Shown: positions 54,001-59,609 of the stretch, piece by piece | How the letters are laid out: the number at the start of each line of letters is the position of its first letter | Position numbering within the stretch: position 1 is the stretch's first letter | Assembly: GCA_026874595.1 (NCBI GenBank) | Contig: CM049320.1 | Span: 672,001-736,000 of the forward strand | Origin: Sipunculus nudus | Lineage: Eukaryota; Annelida; Sipuncula; Golfingiida; Sipunculidae | Length of the DNA stretch: 64,000 nucleotides | Direction: 5' to 3' | The notes under the pieces: generated by a model | What the model was told of the DNA's origin: nothing | Database searches by the model: none | The model's input: only the letters and a program-made list of their open reading frames with translations | Translations under genes and position numbers: made by a program

Positions 54001-55652
54001 GTCGGATTCAAAGAGACAGTAACATTGTACACCCAAGACATGCAACTATGACAGACTATTTGACATCAGAACTAAATGCTCGCCCAAAACCGTGCGTAGC
54101 ACGGGTAATTGCTAGTAGATATAATTGTTATGTAATATCTGCCAGGGCATGATTCTTGTGTACCGGTAATCATGTAGTTTCTTTCGTAATAAATTCTTGT
54201 GGCCACGAATTGACTTTTATCTGCCTGATTGCATATTATCTGTTGTATGCATGGAAGAGTATTTGTAAATTCAGCCACGCTACCCAAAATAACTAATTAC
54301 AAAAATCCCATCCCTGTAATACTGTATACAGAATTGGGGTGGGGCCCATTTTTGTTTCAGCGCTTTGTAAAAAGTACAGAATAAATCCCTCACAGTCATA
54401 AAGGTGCATACAGGGATTTTGTCGTCGTCGTGAGGAGCGCGGGCTGCCACTTACGGAGTAGGGCCGTGCATAAGACTGGAGAACCATATGGTTTAGCGGG
54501 AACACACATAAGGTCCTTTTCTAAAAATAAGATCTGAGTTAAATGCTTATGCTTTAAATTGATATTTCTCAGTAACGACAAATCACATACATTTCTAATT
54601 TAATACCCACAAAGTCAAATATGTTTCCTTAAAAGTGTTTTTTTTTTGTTTTACAAAATTATTACTTTAAAATAATTTATGGGCTTGTTCTCACGTGAAA
54701 AATTAATTCTTACAGGAGCAAAATTTTATAATTGCATTTAAACATGAATGATACGTAAAAGGTCAGTAAACAAAAACAAGCTGGGGATATTTTTATATAT
54801 ATTTACATGGGTCTATTGAAAATTGTTTGCTACGACGGGTGGGGAATAACTCGCTTTGTAAAAAAATCAAGTTTACGAAGATCAAGATACGAAACTATAT
54901 TATATATCACTAGATAGATTATTTCATAAGGTTTAAAATGATATATACCTTATGGGGGTTTGCATCATAACAGAACGATTATTGTCATTATATTGAAAAA
55001 AAGTACAAAATGAATGCAGACGACGGTGCTACTTTAACCGGCATATTCACTTAAAAGAAATATTAAATATATACACCTAACTGAGCCTCCTACACCAACA
55101 TATTATCAATCCGTAATGATACATTTAGGCCTATAACGGCATGTGCAAGACCGATCAGAATTAAACTTCCACGCAAACAAAAATTTAAGCAAAGGATTCA
55201 TGGATTAAAAACTTTTAAATTCCGATTTAATAACGTTTCCAGAAGGGGGGGGGGGGGGGGGTGCTTGGTGGGAGGGGCGTACAATCTTTCCTCAGCCGCC
55301 GGGAATATTTATCGGTTTCAAAAAGATTTAACCACCAAAACCAAGTCGACCTTTTCTCGAATCTGGGGATCATTATGTGCCCATAATACCCATCATGTGC
55401 TAACATCGATTTATTCAATTACTGACCTGCACTGAATGTAACTCGCCCGCTGATGTTCGGCTGAGAGGATGTGACTGCACCGACTGAAAACAAGTTAGCC
55501 GAGCTTGTGTGTATGTATACACGTACCTGACAAGCGACGAGACCCACGGCTTCTGTGTAGTTGAGTCGGACGCCTCTCGCCAGCCGTTTCTGTGCCAGGG
55601 TCCCGACCTGGTTCACCAGCAAGCTCTCCAGCTCACGGGGTGACAGCTTCAT
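14640..55652 (-). CDS. Urease, complete gene of 23 coding exons (spans introns)
   Basis: Urease hydrolyses urea to ammonia and carbamate using two nickel ions bridged by a carbamylated lysine; it is normally cytosolic. Joining the 23 exons gives 2595 nt and 864 codons before TAA, with no frameshift or internal stop. Order: gamma-like part (residues 1 to ~105), beta-like part (~145-250), alpha/amidohydrolase part (~290-864), fused as in plant and fungal ureases (jack bean enzyme, 840 residues). Nickel ligands H420, H422, carbamylated K507, H536, H562 and D650, substrate-binding H509, flap C609 and catalytic H610 are all present, offset 13-17 from the plant numbering. The protein begins MKLSPRE and ends QRYFLF, both family hallmarks. 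Extra residues sit in the beta linker (around 128-145), at 487-492, and near the C-terminus (about 837-844). No accessory (UreD/F/G) gene is in the window. The coordinates enclose introns; the exons are listed separately. Confidence 0.95.
14759..15108 (-). repeat. Urease intron 22 with decayed copies of exon 22's donor end
   Basis: Downstream of the exon 22 donor, two further segments repeat the exon end and donor: CCAAAATAACAAGTATGTTA near 15015-15048, which also repeats the following ACCATGACAA, and a more diverged CCAAAATTACACTTACGTA near 14947-14968. Spacing is about 80-90 bp. This is a short, degenerate case of the exon-edge repetition seen beside exons 14, 15, 16 and 18. Confidence 0.65.
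15109..15232 (-). CDS. Urease exon 22
   Basis: Residues 785-825, [20 protein letters not shown] onwards to [11 protein letters not shown]. Acceptor TTTTACTATAG, donor ACAG|gtatgt. It corresponds to the C-terminal beta-strand region that precedes the VDP motif. Confidence 0.93.
15250..15420. repeat. Dispersed repeat C, copy 2
   Basis: Shares AATAAAAGTGATAGAGACGC and the following CATCCT.TCCCTATCAGA with 12740-12920, and also begins with a (GA)n run. It lies in urease intron 21. Confidence 0.6.
15421..17228. repeat. Rest of urease intron 21: irregular repeats
   Basis: At least four diverged copies of a segment with TTTGTGTCACTTTGTCAG (near 15937, 16224, 16549, 16687) and AATATTGGTCCTATCTT (near 15850, 16910). 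Spacing is irregular, 140-330 bp. This looks like a decayed tandemly duplicated repeat. No exon seen. Confidence 0.6.
17229..17335 (-). CDS. Urease exon 21
   Basis: Residues 750-784, [20 protein letters not shown] to IFVSK. Acceptor ATAATACAG, donor AAG|gtaaag. Conserved [10 protein letters not shown] and GNSVIFVSK stretches of the alpha subunit. Confidence 0.95.
17467..17572. repeat. 41-bp tandem repeat
   Basis: About 2.6 copies of a 41-bp unit containing GGTAGGGTTCAAAATCTGTC, with copies starting at 17475, 17516 and 17557. It is in urease intron 20, close to the exon 21 acceptor. Confidence 0.85.
17573..18731. other. Urease intron 20, unannotated part
   Basis: AT-rich, no exon or element end recognised. 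Confidence 0.5.
18732..20745 (+). mobile_element. Non-autonomous mobile element, family A copy 2
   Basis: The 5' end AAACAAGGGACCCATGGG is followed by TCACGGCGCTCAGCT. The 3' end has CAGACGGACAGACCGACGG, then the hairpin ending GAGCTGAGCTAAAAA. About 2.0 kb, very AT-rich, and antisense to urease. It shares long blocks with copies 3 and 4 (for example CTGATTTTTTACAAA and ATATAGAGAGGAAA). No transposase. The A-tail could point to a retroposon, the terminal hairpin to a rolling-circle or foldback element. Confidence 0.7.
21172..21271 (-). CDS. Urease exon 20
   Basis: Residues 716-748, [20 protein letters not shown] then [13 protein letters not shown]. Acceptor CTCCTGTCAG, donor ATGG|gtaagt (phase 1). 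Highly conserved alpha-subunit segment. Confidence 0.96.
21727..22432. repeat. 39/45-bp telomere-like minisatellite
   Basis: About 17 copies of CTAACCCTAACCCTAAAC followed by CTGTCTAATAAGACAATA(T/A)GG. Copies with an extra CCCTAA are 45 bp. Both lengths are multiples of three, so a 281-codon frame with a 13/15-residue period runs through the minus strand; I regard it as a by-product. It lies in urease intron 19 and is inverted relative to the next array. Confidence 0.93.
22440..22925. repeat. 34-bp minisatellite, left block
   Basis: Units of the form GGCCCTAATAGACAGATGG + TCTTATTAGACAGGT, 34 bp each. The core GTCTTATTAGACAGG is the reverse complement of the core of the 21727-22432 array, so the two arrays meet head to head at about 22436. 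Confidence 0.9.
22926..24070. other. Unique spacer inside the intron 19 arrays
   Basis: About 1.1 kb with no minisatellite units separates the two 34-bp blocks. No exon signal; short ORFs on both strands look random. It may be an insertion into a once continuous array. Confidence 0.5.
24071..25380. repeat. 34-bp minisatellite, right block
   Basis: About 37 units of the same 34-bp family as 22440-22925, increasingly diverged to the right, where GAGAAAGGTGGTC and CTAACAAGACTGGTGG variants form larger duplicated blocks. It ends 31 bases from the donor of urease exon 19. Confidence 0.9.
25412..25510 (-). CDS. Urease exon 19
   Basis: Residues 683-715, [20 protein letters not shown] then [13 protein letters not shown]. 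Acceptor CTTTTCCAG, donor CAG|gttagt. Contains the invariant [11 protein letters not shown] motif. Confidence 0.97.
25770..26015. repeat. 48-bp tandem repeat, five copies
   Basis: Unit TTATTTTTCGTTAATCCACT followed by GTAGCTTGAGAGTACCCCAC and TGATTATC, nearly identical between copies, so recent. Urease intron 18. Confidence 0.9.
26016..26544. other. Urease intron 18, unannotated part with (ATT)n
   Basis: A trinucleotide microsatellite (TAT)n lies at 26197-26233. Otherwise AT-rich with nothing recognised. Confidence 0.6.
26545..29020 (-). repeat. Minisatellite made of exon 18's donor edge
   Basis: A complex array of long (~125 bp) and short (~75 bp) units. On the urease sense strand the long units repeat the last ~68 nt of exon 18 (ACGGCGGACAAGATGAAGAG, TTCAGAGGACGA, GAGGAGGAG), the donor gtcagtgtcat, and ~55 nt of intron with CCAGGG and a TAACCCT-like tract. 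About 15 exon-bearing units. Most copies have changed GTGGCAG to CTGACAG, which replaces the Trp codon with in-frame TGA and makes an acceptor-like AG. Each long unit therefore resembles a mini-exon flanked by an acceptor and a donor. The true exon 18 is the last, rightmost copy. Confidence 0.9.
29021..29110 (-). CDS. Urease exon 18
   Basis: Residues 653-682, [20 protein letters not shown] then [10 protein letters not shown]. Acceptor ATGTTGACAG, donor AAG|gtcagt. It holds the conserved [16 protein letters not shown] motif and is the source of the array on its donor side. Confidence 0.96.
29404..29518 (-). CDS. Urease exon 17 (nickel ligand D650)
   Basis: Residues 614-652: [20 protein letters not shown] then [18 protein letters not shown]. 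Asp650 of SSDSQ is the Ni ligand equivalent to D633 of jack bean urease, and Arg627 of SRIR is conserved. Acceptor TCGTCATAG (phase 2 in), donor CAG|gtaagt. Confidence 0.97.
29731..30337. mobile_element. Short repeat element with GGGGGCAT-type end
   Basis: It begins near CTAGATGTGTCGGAACG and ATGCCCCCGCC and ends with GCCACTTTGTGGCGGGGGCA. Three internal copies of a ~180-bp unit share AAAATCAGGCCA(G/A)TATCT and GGTCAACxxxGxCAAAA. A run of GGAATGACGG repeats precedes the right end. No ORF. Urease intron 16. Probably a dispersed non-autonomous element. Confidence 0.6.
30378..31198 (-). repeat. 36-bp minisatellite made of exon 16's donor edge
   Basis: About 22 copies of a 36-bp unit. Sense-strand reading: CTCGTGGTCTGCCACCATCT then AGATAA|gtaagacac, which repeats the last ~29 nt of exon 16 (codons for MVCHHLD) and its donor. 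A transcript spliced at a decoy would read straight into TAA, because GATAAGTAA is in frame. A 262-codon frame on the plus strand is a by-product of the 36-bp period. Confidence 0.92.
31199..31443 (-). CDS. Urease exon 16 (active-site exon)
   Basis: Residues 533-613. Contains H536 (IHTDTLNE) and H562 ([15 protein letters not shown]), both Ni ligands, and the mobile flap with C609 and H610 ([17 protein letters not shown]). Acceptor ATTTGCTGTGCAG, donor GATAA|gtaaga (phase 2). The largest exon, and it matches the family without gaps. Confidence 0.98.
31503..33267 (+). mobile_element. Non-autonomous mobile element, family A copy 3
   Basis: 5' end ATAAACAAGGGACCCATGGG then TCACGGCGCTCAGCTGA; 3' end with an ACGGACGGACAACCGG tract and a hairpin ending CAACTGAGCTAAAAA. 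About 1.77 kb, antisense to urease, in intron 15. Contains poly-G runs (31922-31935, 32555-32573). Confidence 0.75.
33400..33655 (-). repeat. Exon 15-derived minisatellite, outer diverged block
   Basis: Diverged ~32-60-bp units with CCTGTAC(C/G)TC(G/T)TGTTTCT and (G)GCAGTG, which on the sense strand are copies of the exon 15 end and donor (AAACACGACGTACAG|gta). It is the far part of the 35214-35600 array, separated from it by a LINE fragment. Confidence 0.75.
33656..35210 (-). mobile_element. Degenerate LINE retrotransposon (reverse transcriptase part)
   Basis: On the minus strand, in shifting frames, reverse-transcriptase landmarks appear in order: [13 protein letters not shown] (about 34930-34975), [13 protein letters not shown] (about 34760-34800), a VLAP..FSVMF-like stretch near 34510-34530, CDSFGLT (near 34365), YLGSTF (near 34250), [10 protein letters not shown] (near 34060) and [10 protein letters not shown] (near 33920). 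Between these are many stops and frameshifts, so it is a dead copy. This is the layout of non-LTR elements common in animal genomes. It is 5'-truncated at about 35210. It sits inside the exon 15-derived minisatellite, antisense to neither flank (same strand as urease). Confidence 0.85.
35214..35585 (-). repeat. 32-bp minisatellite made of exon 15's donor edge
   Basis: About 12 units of CCTGTACGTCGTGTTTCT + (T/C)(T/G)GCAGTGTG + TTTA on the plus strand. Sense reading: CTGCAAAGAAACACGACGTA then CAG|gtaaac, the last ~27 nt of exon 15 with its donor. The array abuts the true exon end at 35586. Confidence 0.9.
35586..35667 (-). CDS. Urease exon 15 (carbamylated lysine K507)
   Basis: Residues 505-532: [20 protein letters not shown] then AEKHDVQ. 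Lys507 bridges the two nickels after carbamylation and His509 binds substrate. Acceptor TTGTCAACTACAG, donor CAG|gtaaat. Confidence 0.98.
35991..36042. repeat. (AT)n microsatellite
   Basis: A run of about 26 AT dinucleotides in urease intron 14. Confidence 0.95.
36251..36373 (-). CDS. Urease exon 14
   Basis: Residues 464-505: [20 protein letters not shown], then [10 protein letters not shown] and [11 protein letters not shown]. Acceptor TTGAATTCCAG, donor ATTGG|gtgaga (phase 2). The TSRSSGDS stretch is a few residues longer than in plant ureases. Confidence 0.97.
36337..36760 (-). repeat. 71-bp minisatellite made of exon 14's acceptor edge
   Basis: Six copies starting at 36337, 36408, 36479, 36550, 36621 and 36692. 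Each has ~37 nt matching the start of exon 14 (GGCCATGATCCAGAGCACTG and on to CTAAAC), the preceding acceptor (TTCCAG or similar), and ~30 nt of intron (GTAGATGTATAAACGC). Only the leftmost copy is the true exon start. If an upstream copy were used as the exon start, the frame would reach TAA within GTATAAACG. The array overlaps the exon itself. Confidence 0.95.
36761..37363. other. Urease intron 13, unannotated part
   Basis: AT-rich. A short duplication (ATTAAGACGACCCTGTAATA, twice, near 37199 and 37243) is the only structure seen. Confidence 0.6.
37364..37572 (-). CDS. Urease exon 13 (nickel ligands H420, H422)
   Basis: Residues 395-463. [20 protein letters not shown] carries the HxH nickel-binding motif, followed by the [20 protein letters not shown] signature. 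Acceptor ACCGCCCAG is inferred from phase and family alignment (GCCCAG|GACCTG); donor ATCAA|gtgagt (phase 2). GC-rich compared with its surroundings. Confidence 0.98.
37827..37889 (-). CDS. Urease exon 12
   Basis: Residues 374-394: [20 protein letters not shown] then P. Acceptor TTCATCAACAG, donor CCA|gtgagt. IGKAGNPD is a conserved urease motif. Confidence 0.97.
38283..38950. repeat. 37-bp minisatellite in intron 11
   Basis: About 18 copies of CCGTCCCTGTTAATGTGCTG + TGTATAAAACCATCTAT on the plus strand. Two sub-families (TTAACGTAC and TTAATGTGC) form left and right blocks. On the sense strand each unit contains TTTTATACACAG and TTAACAGGGACGG, which resemble acceptors. Confidence 0.92.
39061..39186 (-). 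CDS. Urease exon 11
   Basis: Residues 332-373: [20 protein letters not shown] then [22 protein letters not shown]. Acceptor TTATCGGCAG, donor AAG|gtagac. Matches the start of the amidohydrolase-like domain. Confidence 0.97.
39601..40095. repeat. 49-bp minisatellite in intron 10
   Basis: About nine units, each with three TACGGGGA(A/G) blocks (GTTAGTACGGGGAAGTGTCC, GTAGTACGGGGAGG, TTAGTATACGGGGAA). On the sense strand the array reads as repeats of TACTAAC followed by C/T-rich sequence, i.e. perfect branch-point-like motifs. Confidence 0.93.
40422..40508 (-). CDS. Urease exon 10
   Basis: Residues 303-331: [20 protein letters not shown] then DECKFGGGK. Acceptor CTTTTGGCAG, donor AAG|gtacgg. Contains the conserved RLGD.DL and YGDE..FGGGK motifs. 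Confidence 0.98.
40658..40762 (-). CDS. Urease exon 9 (GC donor)
   Basis: Residues 268-302: [10 protein letters not shown] linker, then [20 protein letters not shown] and TIGDK. Acceptor TTTACTACAG. The donor is AAG|gcaagt: a GC-AG intron with otherwise perfect U1 complementarity. YGPT.GDK is the start of the alpha part. Confidence 0.96.
41277..41382 (-). CDS. Urease exon 8
   Basis: Residues 232-267: [20 protein letters not shown] then [15 protein letters not shown]. Acceptor TTGTCTTTGCAG, donor GAG|gtgagg. RGGN..CDGPV corresponds to the end of the beta part. Confidence 0.96.
41766..42555. repeat. 56-bp minisatellite in intron 7
   Basis: About 14 copies of CTTCTGGCTTTACAAAAGAA + CCAGACAACCAGTTAATGTT + AGTCTTCTCTTTATAC. 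Some adjacent pairs are duplicated as larger blocks. No match to the neighbouring exons. Confidence 0.93.
42685..42764 (-). CDS. Urease exon 7 (GC donor)
   Basis: Residues 206-231 plus two bases of Arg232: [20 protein letters not shown] then VEIGGN. Acceptor TATTCGTGAAG, donor ACAG|gcaagt, the second GC-AG intron of the gene. [12 protein letters not shown] is a conserved beta-subunit motif. Confidence 0.97.
43028..43105 (-). CDS. Urease exon 6
   Basis: Residues 180-205: [20 protein letters not shown] then AYGMRL. Acceptor TTGTTTTTCAG, donor TTG|gtaagc. The VGSHYHF.E.N..L.FDR signature of the beta part is intact. Confidence 0.98.
43567..44994 (+). mobile_element. Non-autonomous mobile element, family A copy 4
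   Basis: 5' end AAACAAGGGACCCATGGG then TCACGTCGCTCCGCTGA; 3' end with GGACGGACGGACGGACAGAC and a hairpin ending TCAGCTGAGCTAAAAAA. About 1.4 kb, antisense to urease, in intron 5. Shares most of its length with copies 2 and 3. Confidence 0.75.
45211..45366 (-). CDS. Urease exon 5
   Basis: Residues 128-179. A variable linker, [17 protein letters not shown], then [20 protein letters not shown] and [14 protein letters not shown]. Acceptor TTTTCTACAG, donor CAG|gtaatt. PGE and the N.GR...V.V.S..DRPIQ stretch match the beta part; the linker is longer than in plants. Confidence 0.96.
45837..45938 (-). CDS. Urease exon 4
   Basis: Residues 94-127: [20 protein letters not shown] then [14 protein letters not shown]. 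Acceptor CCTTCAACAG, donor AAG|gtgggt. It covers the end of the gamma part and the gamma-beta linker. Confidence 0.97.
46286..46368 (-). CDS. Urease exon 3
   Basis: Residues 66-93: [20 protein letters not shown] then TFPDGTKL. Acceptor TTGGTTCCTCAG, donor CTG|gtgagt. Invariant gamma-part motif VLPGV..M...[11 protein letters not shown]. Confidence 0.98.
46447..46565. repeat. Dispersed repeat B, copy 1
   Basis: In urease intron 2. It shares CATCATGGC.ACCAG.GGAG, GTTCCCTTGGTA, CTCTGGGGTTGACCA and CCACAGAGCTGG with 50100-50226. About 120 bp, possibly a SINE fragment, but no tRNA-like promoter boxes were identified. Confidence 0.6.
46757..46826 (-). CDS. Urease exon 2
   Basis: Residues 43-65: [20 protein letters not shown] then RML. 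Acceptor ATTTACTTATAG, donor CTTG|gtaggt (phase 1). Matches the gamma-part helix I.E..RDG..TVAELM..GR..LG. Confidence 0.97.
46827..47750. other. Urease intron 1, proximal part
   Basis: No exon. Loose repetition of CACATCACAACGT(A/T)TAC near 46975-47155. Short ORFs in both strands look random. Confidence 0.55.
47755..49530. mobile_element. Nested inverted repeats (foldback-like element)
   Basis: GCATTTTACAAATTGACTGA followed by AATCAGTTTATTTGACACATTG near 47812-47866 is the inverse of TCAATGTGTCAAATAAACTG...TCAATTTGTAAAATGC, which occurs three times in tandem (about 80-bp units) at 49300-49530. Inside this pair a second inverted pair, rich in CG (CACGACACGCGTCA near 48827; GAGCGTGTCGCGCGCGTCAA near 49180), flanks about 330 bp. 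This could be a small DNA transposon nested in an older palindrome. Confidence 0.5.
50100..50226. repeat. Dispersed repeat B, copy 2
   Basis: Diverged copy of 46447-46565, same orientation, with the core GAGGTTCCCTTGGTATTAAT and GCTGGCGATGCAGGGATGG. Urease intron 1. Confidence 0.6.
50401..50528 (-). mobile_element. Mini-Helitron-like element
   Basis: On the minus strand it starts A|TCTATATATTGATAGCG and ends with the hairpin ACCGTGCGTAGCACGGGT, five bases, and CTAG|T. A 5' TC, a 3' hairpin plus CTAG, and insertion between A and T are Helitron hallmarks. Only 128 bp, so non-autonomous. Both ends closely match 53807-54115. Confidence 0.8.
51570..52305. mobile_element. Imperfect palindrome of two diverging Helitron-like 5' ends
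   Basis: Two arms of about 360 bp are inverted copies of each other around an (AT)n centre at about 51942. Matching blocks include TAGCGTAAGGCGATTT, CCGTACGGATTGCCGTGATT, ACATATGCTCTGGGTTTGTC, CCGCGGGCGCCTC and GGGGGCCCTATCTGG. The right arm begins A|TCTATATATTAATAGCG at 51946, the same 5' end as the complete Helitron-like copies at 50528 and 53807. No 3' hairpin-CTAG end was found for either arm. Confidence 0.75.
53807..54115 (+). mobile_element. Complete non-autonomous Helitron-like element
   Basis: Starts A|TCTATATATTAAAAGTG, ends with hairpin ACCGTGCGTAGCACGGGT, AATTG and CTAG|T. 309 bp. It contains the block TTTGTCCGAAGACATTCC that is also in the palindrome at 51570-52305. No Rep/helicase gene in the window. 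Confidence 0.85.
54116..55526. other. Urease intron 1, distal part
   Basis: AT-rich, no exon. A poly-G run (55246-55261) is the only notable feature. Confidence 0.55.
55527..55652 (-). CDS. Urease exon 1 (start codon)
   Basis: Residues 1-42: [20 protein letters not shown] then [22 protein letters not shown]. Donor CAG|gtacgt. The ATG at 55652 is chosen because MKLSPRE is the conserved urease N-terminus, although the frame stays open for about 66 codons upstream. An AG preceded by pyrimidine-poor sequence at 55670-55671 could end a 5' UTR intron; the true transcription start is not visible. Confidence 0.96.
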
Positions 55653-58600
55653 CCTGGCCCGAGATCTACCTGCTGTCCGTCCGTGTGTGTGTACGGTAAG
55701 TCCGTGCTTCTCGATTCTCGCTGGATCACCTAGTAGGCCTGGTGTCGCTGATTGCCCTAAGCGTGTATGTTTAGTCCGTGCTATCACAATAAGAACGACC
55801 TTCACACAGCGTGTCCCTGTCCTACCTGTAGCGCCGTGCATGTACACCAACCACCTTAACCCTGTGTAGCTGCACTCACTGCCGAGTCCCCAATCCTACA
55901 AGAGAACGCGTGCATCAGTAGAAGACATCTTTGTAAGTCATTTAATCAGTTTATTCTACATATTTCTATCGTTATGATCCAATCCCCTATGTTTGGTCTT
56001 AGTATTTCTGATATTTGAGCAGATTAGACTTAAATATCTCCGATATCAGAGATTATGGTACCCTCGCAAATAGGCTACCCTACTCTAACTCGAGGCTTTG
56101 GGCGTGGTCAAAAGAAGCGTTATCAATTTTTAACTTTGTCGATGCACGTCCCCAAGCTACCAAACTCAGTTCTCAGAATAAGGATTCCAGTACATATTAC
56201 GTGACAGGAACATACCTGTACATTTGCACTACACGCAGACAGTCCGATATAAGATTATTTGTCTGAGGCTCAAGTGCAGAGATGCTTGACACTGAAATTG
56301 TCAACAAAGTCCTTGTAAGCTCAAATTACGTCCCAAGGAGTTATTCTGTGTTTGTTGCCGGTTGTTAGTTAGTTTGTCTGTTTGCAACTTTATCCAAACT
56401 TTTCTGGACTTAAATTATCTCTTATTTTGTGTAGTGTGGTAAACCAAAGAATATACCATGGATTGTTTGGCGGTACCAAAATATGCTTTTGTTTGAAGTA
56501 TTTTTATCAATGCTAGCTTATCTCATCCGAGAGTGATAGTCAGTTACTGGTATTAGAGGACCGCCTTTGATCCGTGAACAGACGTGACCTTTATGTTGCA
56601 ACCAGTTAGTTGGGAAACTTTGAGACATTTCTCTGGGCTCACATTCATTTTCTTTTGTTTATATAACACACACTAAGTTTGATTAGGGCCCTTACGGAGG
56701 TATACATGTGGTCTTTGATCGCCTTTTAGTTTCTACAATTCACGGTGATGGCAGTCAACCGTTTGCACGAAACTTCTCTGCAGCCAGGCCTCGGAAATAA
56801 TCGATTATGGTAATGAACGGAATAATAAAAAGTGTTTTGGAGGGGATGTTCATGTTTCATGTTTTCCTGTAAATCAATTTGACATTATTTCGCGAAGTGT
56901 GCATCACAGCGGCATCTGTCAGGAACTCTGCCAGTGTTTCCAGCTAGGCCCATTCATATCCCGACCAGGTTTGAACTTTTACTTGGAAAACCCTTTCTAG
57001 ACGAGGTTCAACCTGGGTATAAGCTTAAGTAGTAAATAATGAAAGTTGTACTTATGGTTTGTTTTATTTTAAAAAGACATCATTAAACCCCTCGGGGAAA
57101 AAGCCAAGCGTGTATTTTGCAAGTTTTCGGTGTTATTCTGCAGTTGTTACCTTGAATGATAATAAAATCACTGTTTATATGTAGAAACAATGATCTCTTA
57201 TCACTCTTGGCTTTTTTTTGCCGTCGTACACGCTCGTATGAAAAGCTACGAAAGGCAGACATAACCCAGTGCCTTAATTTTGGCAAGGTGACCTTCATGA
57301 ATGTTTATTGGCCGAATTTATACAGCAGTGACACAAGTGCGTATTGTATAATAACAACAGTAAATTGGGTCATGGGTCTTTTTTCCTGATTATAATAATT
57401 TGTGTAGTTTTACTACAGCGTGACCTCAGTGTCACACCTCCGATTATCTTCCAACACACTGGCCGAACTATGTCGAATCTGACCTTGCTGTGACCCCTTG
57501 CCGTGACCACCTCTTCCCGTTCATCATGAATAAGTAAACATAAGTTGGTGTCTGTTTGAGGATCTGTCATTTATATTTATTACTGATTCTGTGAAATAAC
57601 AGCAATATAACTATGAAATAACAGCAATATGACTGTTAAAATATGGCAATATGACTGTGAAATACCAGCAATATATTTGTACAATAATCGGGGGGAGGGG
57701 GGGGGGGGGCTATTTTCATGTCATGCTCCCTTTGCCACCCCCCATCCCCCCCCCCCGTTCCCATGCCTGAGCTATTATTGCTCACTCGATGGTGTATGGA
57801 CCACATATAGTATGATTATATGGAAGGGATGCCAGAACTATGCAAGGAACCCTCAAGGACTGAATTCAGGTACAGGAGGTGGTGTGTGATGCATGGTAAA
57901 ATGTAGATTGGTACCGTGCACCATACTTTTTATAATTGTTAGAAAGTTTCTAACACAAACTGAACAATGATAAACATGGACGCTGGTCGTGTATATGTTG
58001 AAGGCTTGCCTGGCGTGTCACCGACCTTGAACATGGTTTATTTATGTCCTGTATGTTAGCAAGGGATGGTAACAGTCTGGCTAACTCAATGTGAATTCAA
58101 GGTGCCTTTGGAATGGTTCTTAAGTAATGTTTTTTATGCTTTTTTTACCGAGAAAGCACTACGCATGCGCAGTGCATGCATTAAAGGAATGAACTATTTC
58201 CAAAGCAGGACAAAGTACAGACCAAGTCAAACCGTGGTCGGTATTGATAGTGCAAATGCAATGAACAATTTAAAGATGTGAAGCACGGCCGTCCCCAATC
58301 TCTCTCTCTCTCTCTCTCTCTCTCATTTCGTTTTTTTTAAAGTTTATGGGCAGGAGTCGCCAAAACTTGCGGAAATTATATGCCTCCTATCAATGAATGT
58401 AGTCAGGTTCTTGTAAAAAAAGAAAGTTGGATATGTCAATCGAACTGTCTGTATAAATATTTGTACGTAGTTGCTCTCCTTGTGGGCAGACAAACATTCC
58501 ACTATCCCGGTCAGGACTAGTATAGGCCTATGATTAACTAATAGCGCGGTGTGGGTTAGTATACGCATTCGTTTTTTGTTTCATATTTCCATATTTGCGT

Positions 58601-59605
58601 TTGTCAGCTCGTGGTATTCAGGACTTTCATCCCTTCAAAATCACATCTTGCACGGTCTCGTTTAAGTTTCCATACATAATCCTTGCGTGATCCGTTTGAC
58701 AAACCGTATCAACAACCGTCCGCTGGACCACACTGCTAATTTCAAACATGTATACAATATTTCTTATTACTAAATGTGAGTTTTACTCACGCCCATGTCC
58801 ACAAAGGCGCCTATGCGAGTGCACTGCACGTATCCGTGACGGTATTCATATACACGTTTCAGTGAGCGATCAAAACTGGACCTCCGACATTTTGGACGAC
58901 ATGATGATGCAGACATTTTTCAAGGATTTTACCACAAACTAGATGTGTAGTCGGAGCCCACGTGAATACCTCCACCAAGATCCTCATTAATTACCTTTTA
59001 ATTTTTTCAGCTGCTCCCTTCACAGGTGAGCCCCAGAATAAAGACCGTCCCACTACTAAAGAATTCCCGCGGTTTCTACCGGGATAACATAAATTTCACC
59101 ATGCCTCAATGCTGTATAAACCTCTTATTTCAAAATATTTTCTGGTAATCCAAATTTATTAAAAAAAAATAACGAATTGTTCCTTTGGTACTGGCCTAAC
59201 CCTCATCAAAATTTCATCAAAATATGTCCATATATAACCGTTGCATGGTTTTGCTAATAGTAAAACGCACCATCGAAAATACAACGTCGCCACCTGGCGG
59301 AGGTATCTTACAACAATTCGAGGATTTGGGAGTAGTTTAAAAGAGTGTTGTTCCGGTTTCAACATTGATGATACACGTCCTCTTGTACCTTGTCATCAAA
59401 CTCCTCAGATAGATTTTCGCTTGGATGCAGTTCTCGGAGTACTTCCGTATCGCAACATGACAGATGTATTTTTCTTACATTTTCTCGAACCACCGATTGG
59501 GGGTCATTTTTTGTGTACACACTAAAACCTGGATGTCACAAGTCGCATGTCACAATTATGAGTATTCCGCTAGTAAAAATAAAAACTTATCAAACAAGTT
59601 TATAG
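55653..59605. other. Urease upstream region, no gene recognised
   Basis: Should contain the urease promoter, but no TATA or initiator could be assigned with confidence. A (CT)n microsatellite lies at 58299-58324, and poly-G and poly-C runs at 57690-57756. Short ORFs look random. Confidence 0.5.
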
Positions 59606-59609
59606 AACC

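Noticed and set aside
55653-55850. N-terminal extension of urease in the open frame upstream of exon 1
   Set aside because: The family begins at MKLSPRE; the upstream residues are Arg/Thr/Gly-rich and show no conservation pattern.
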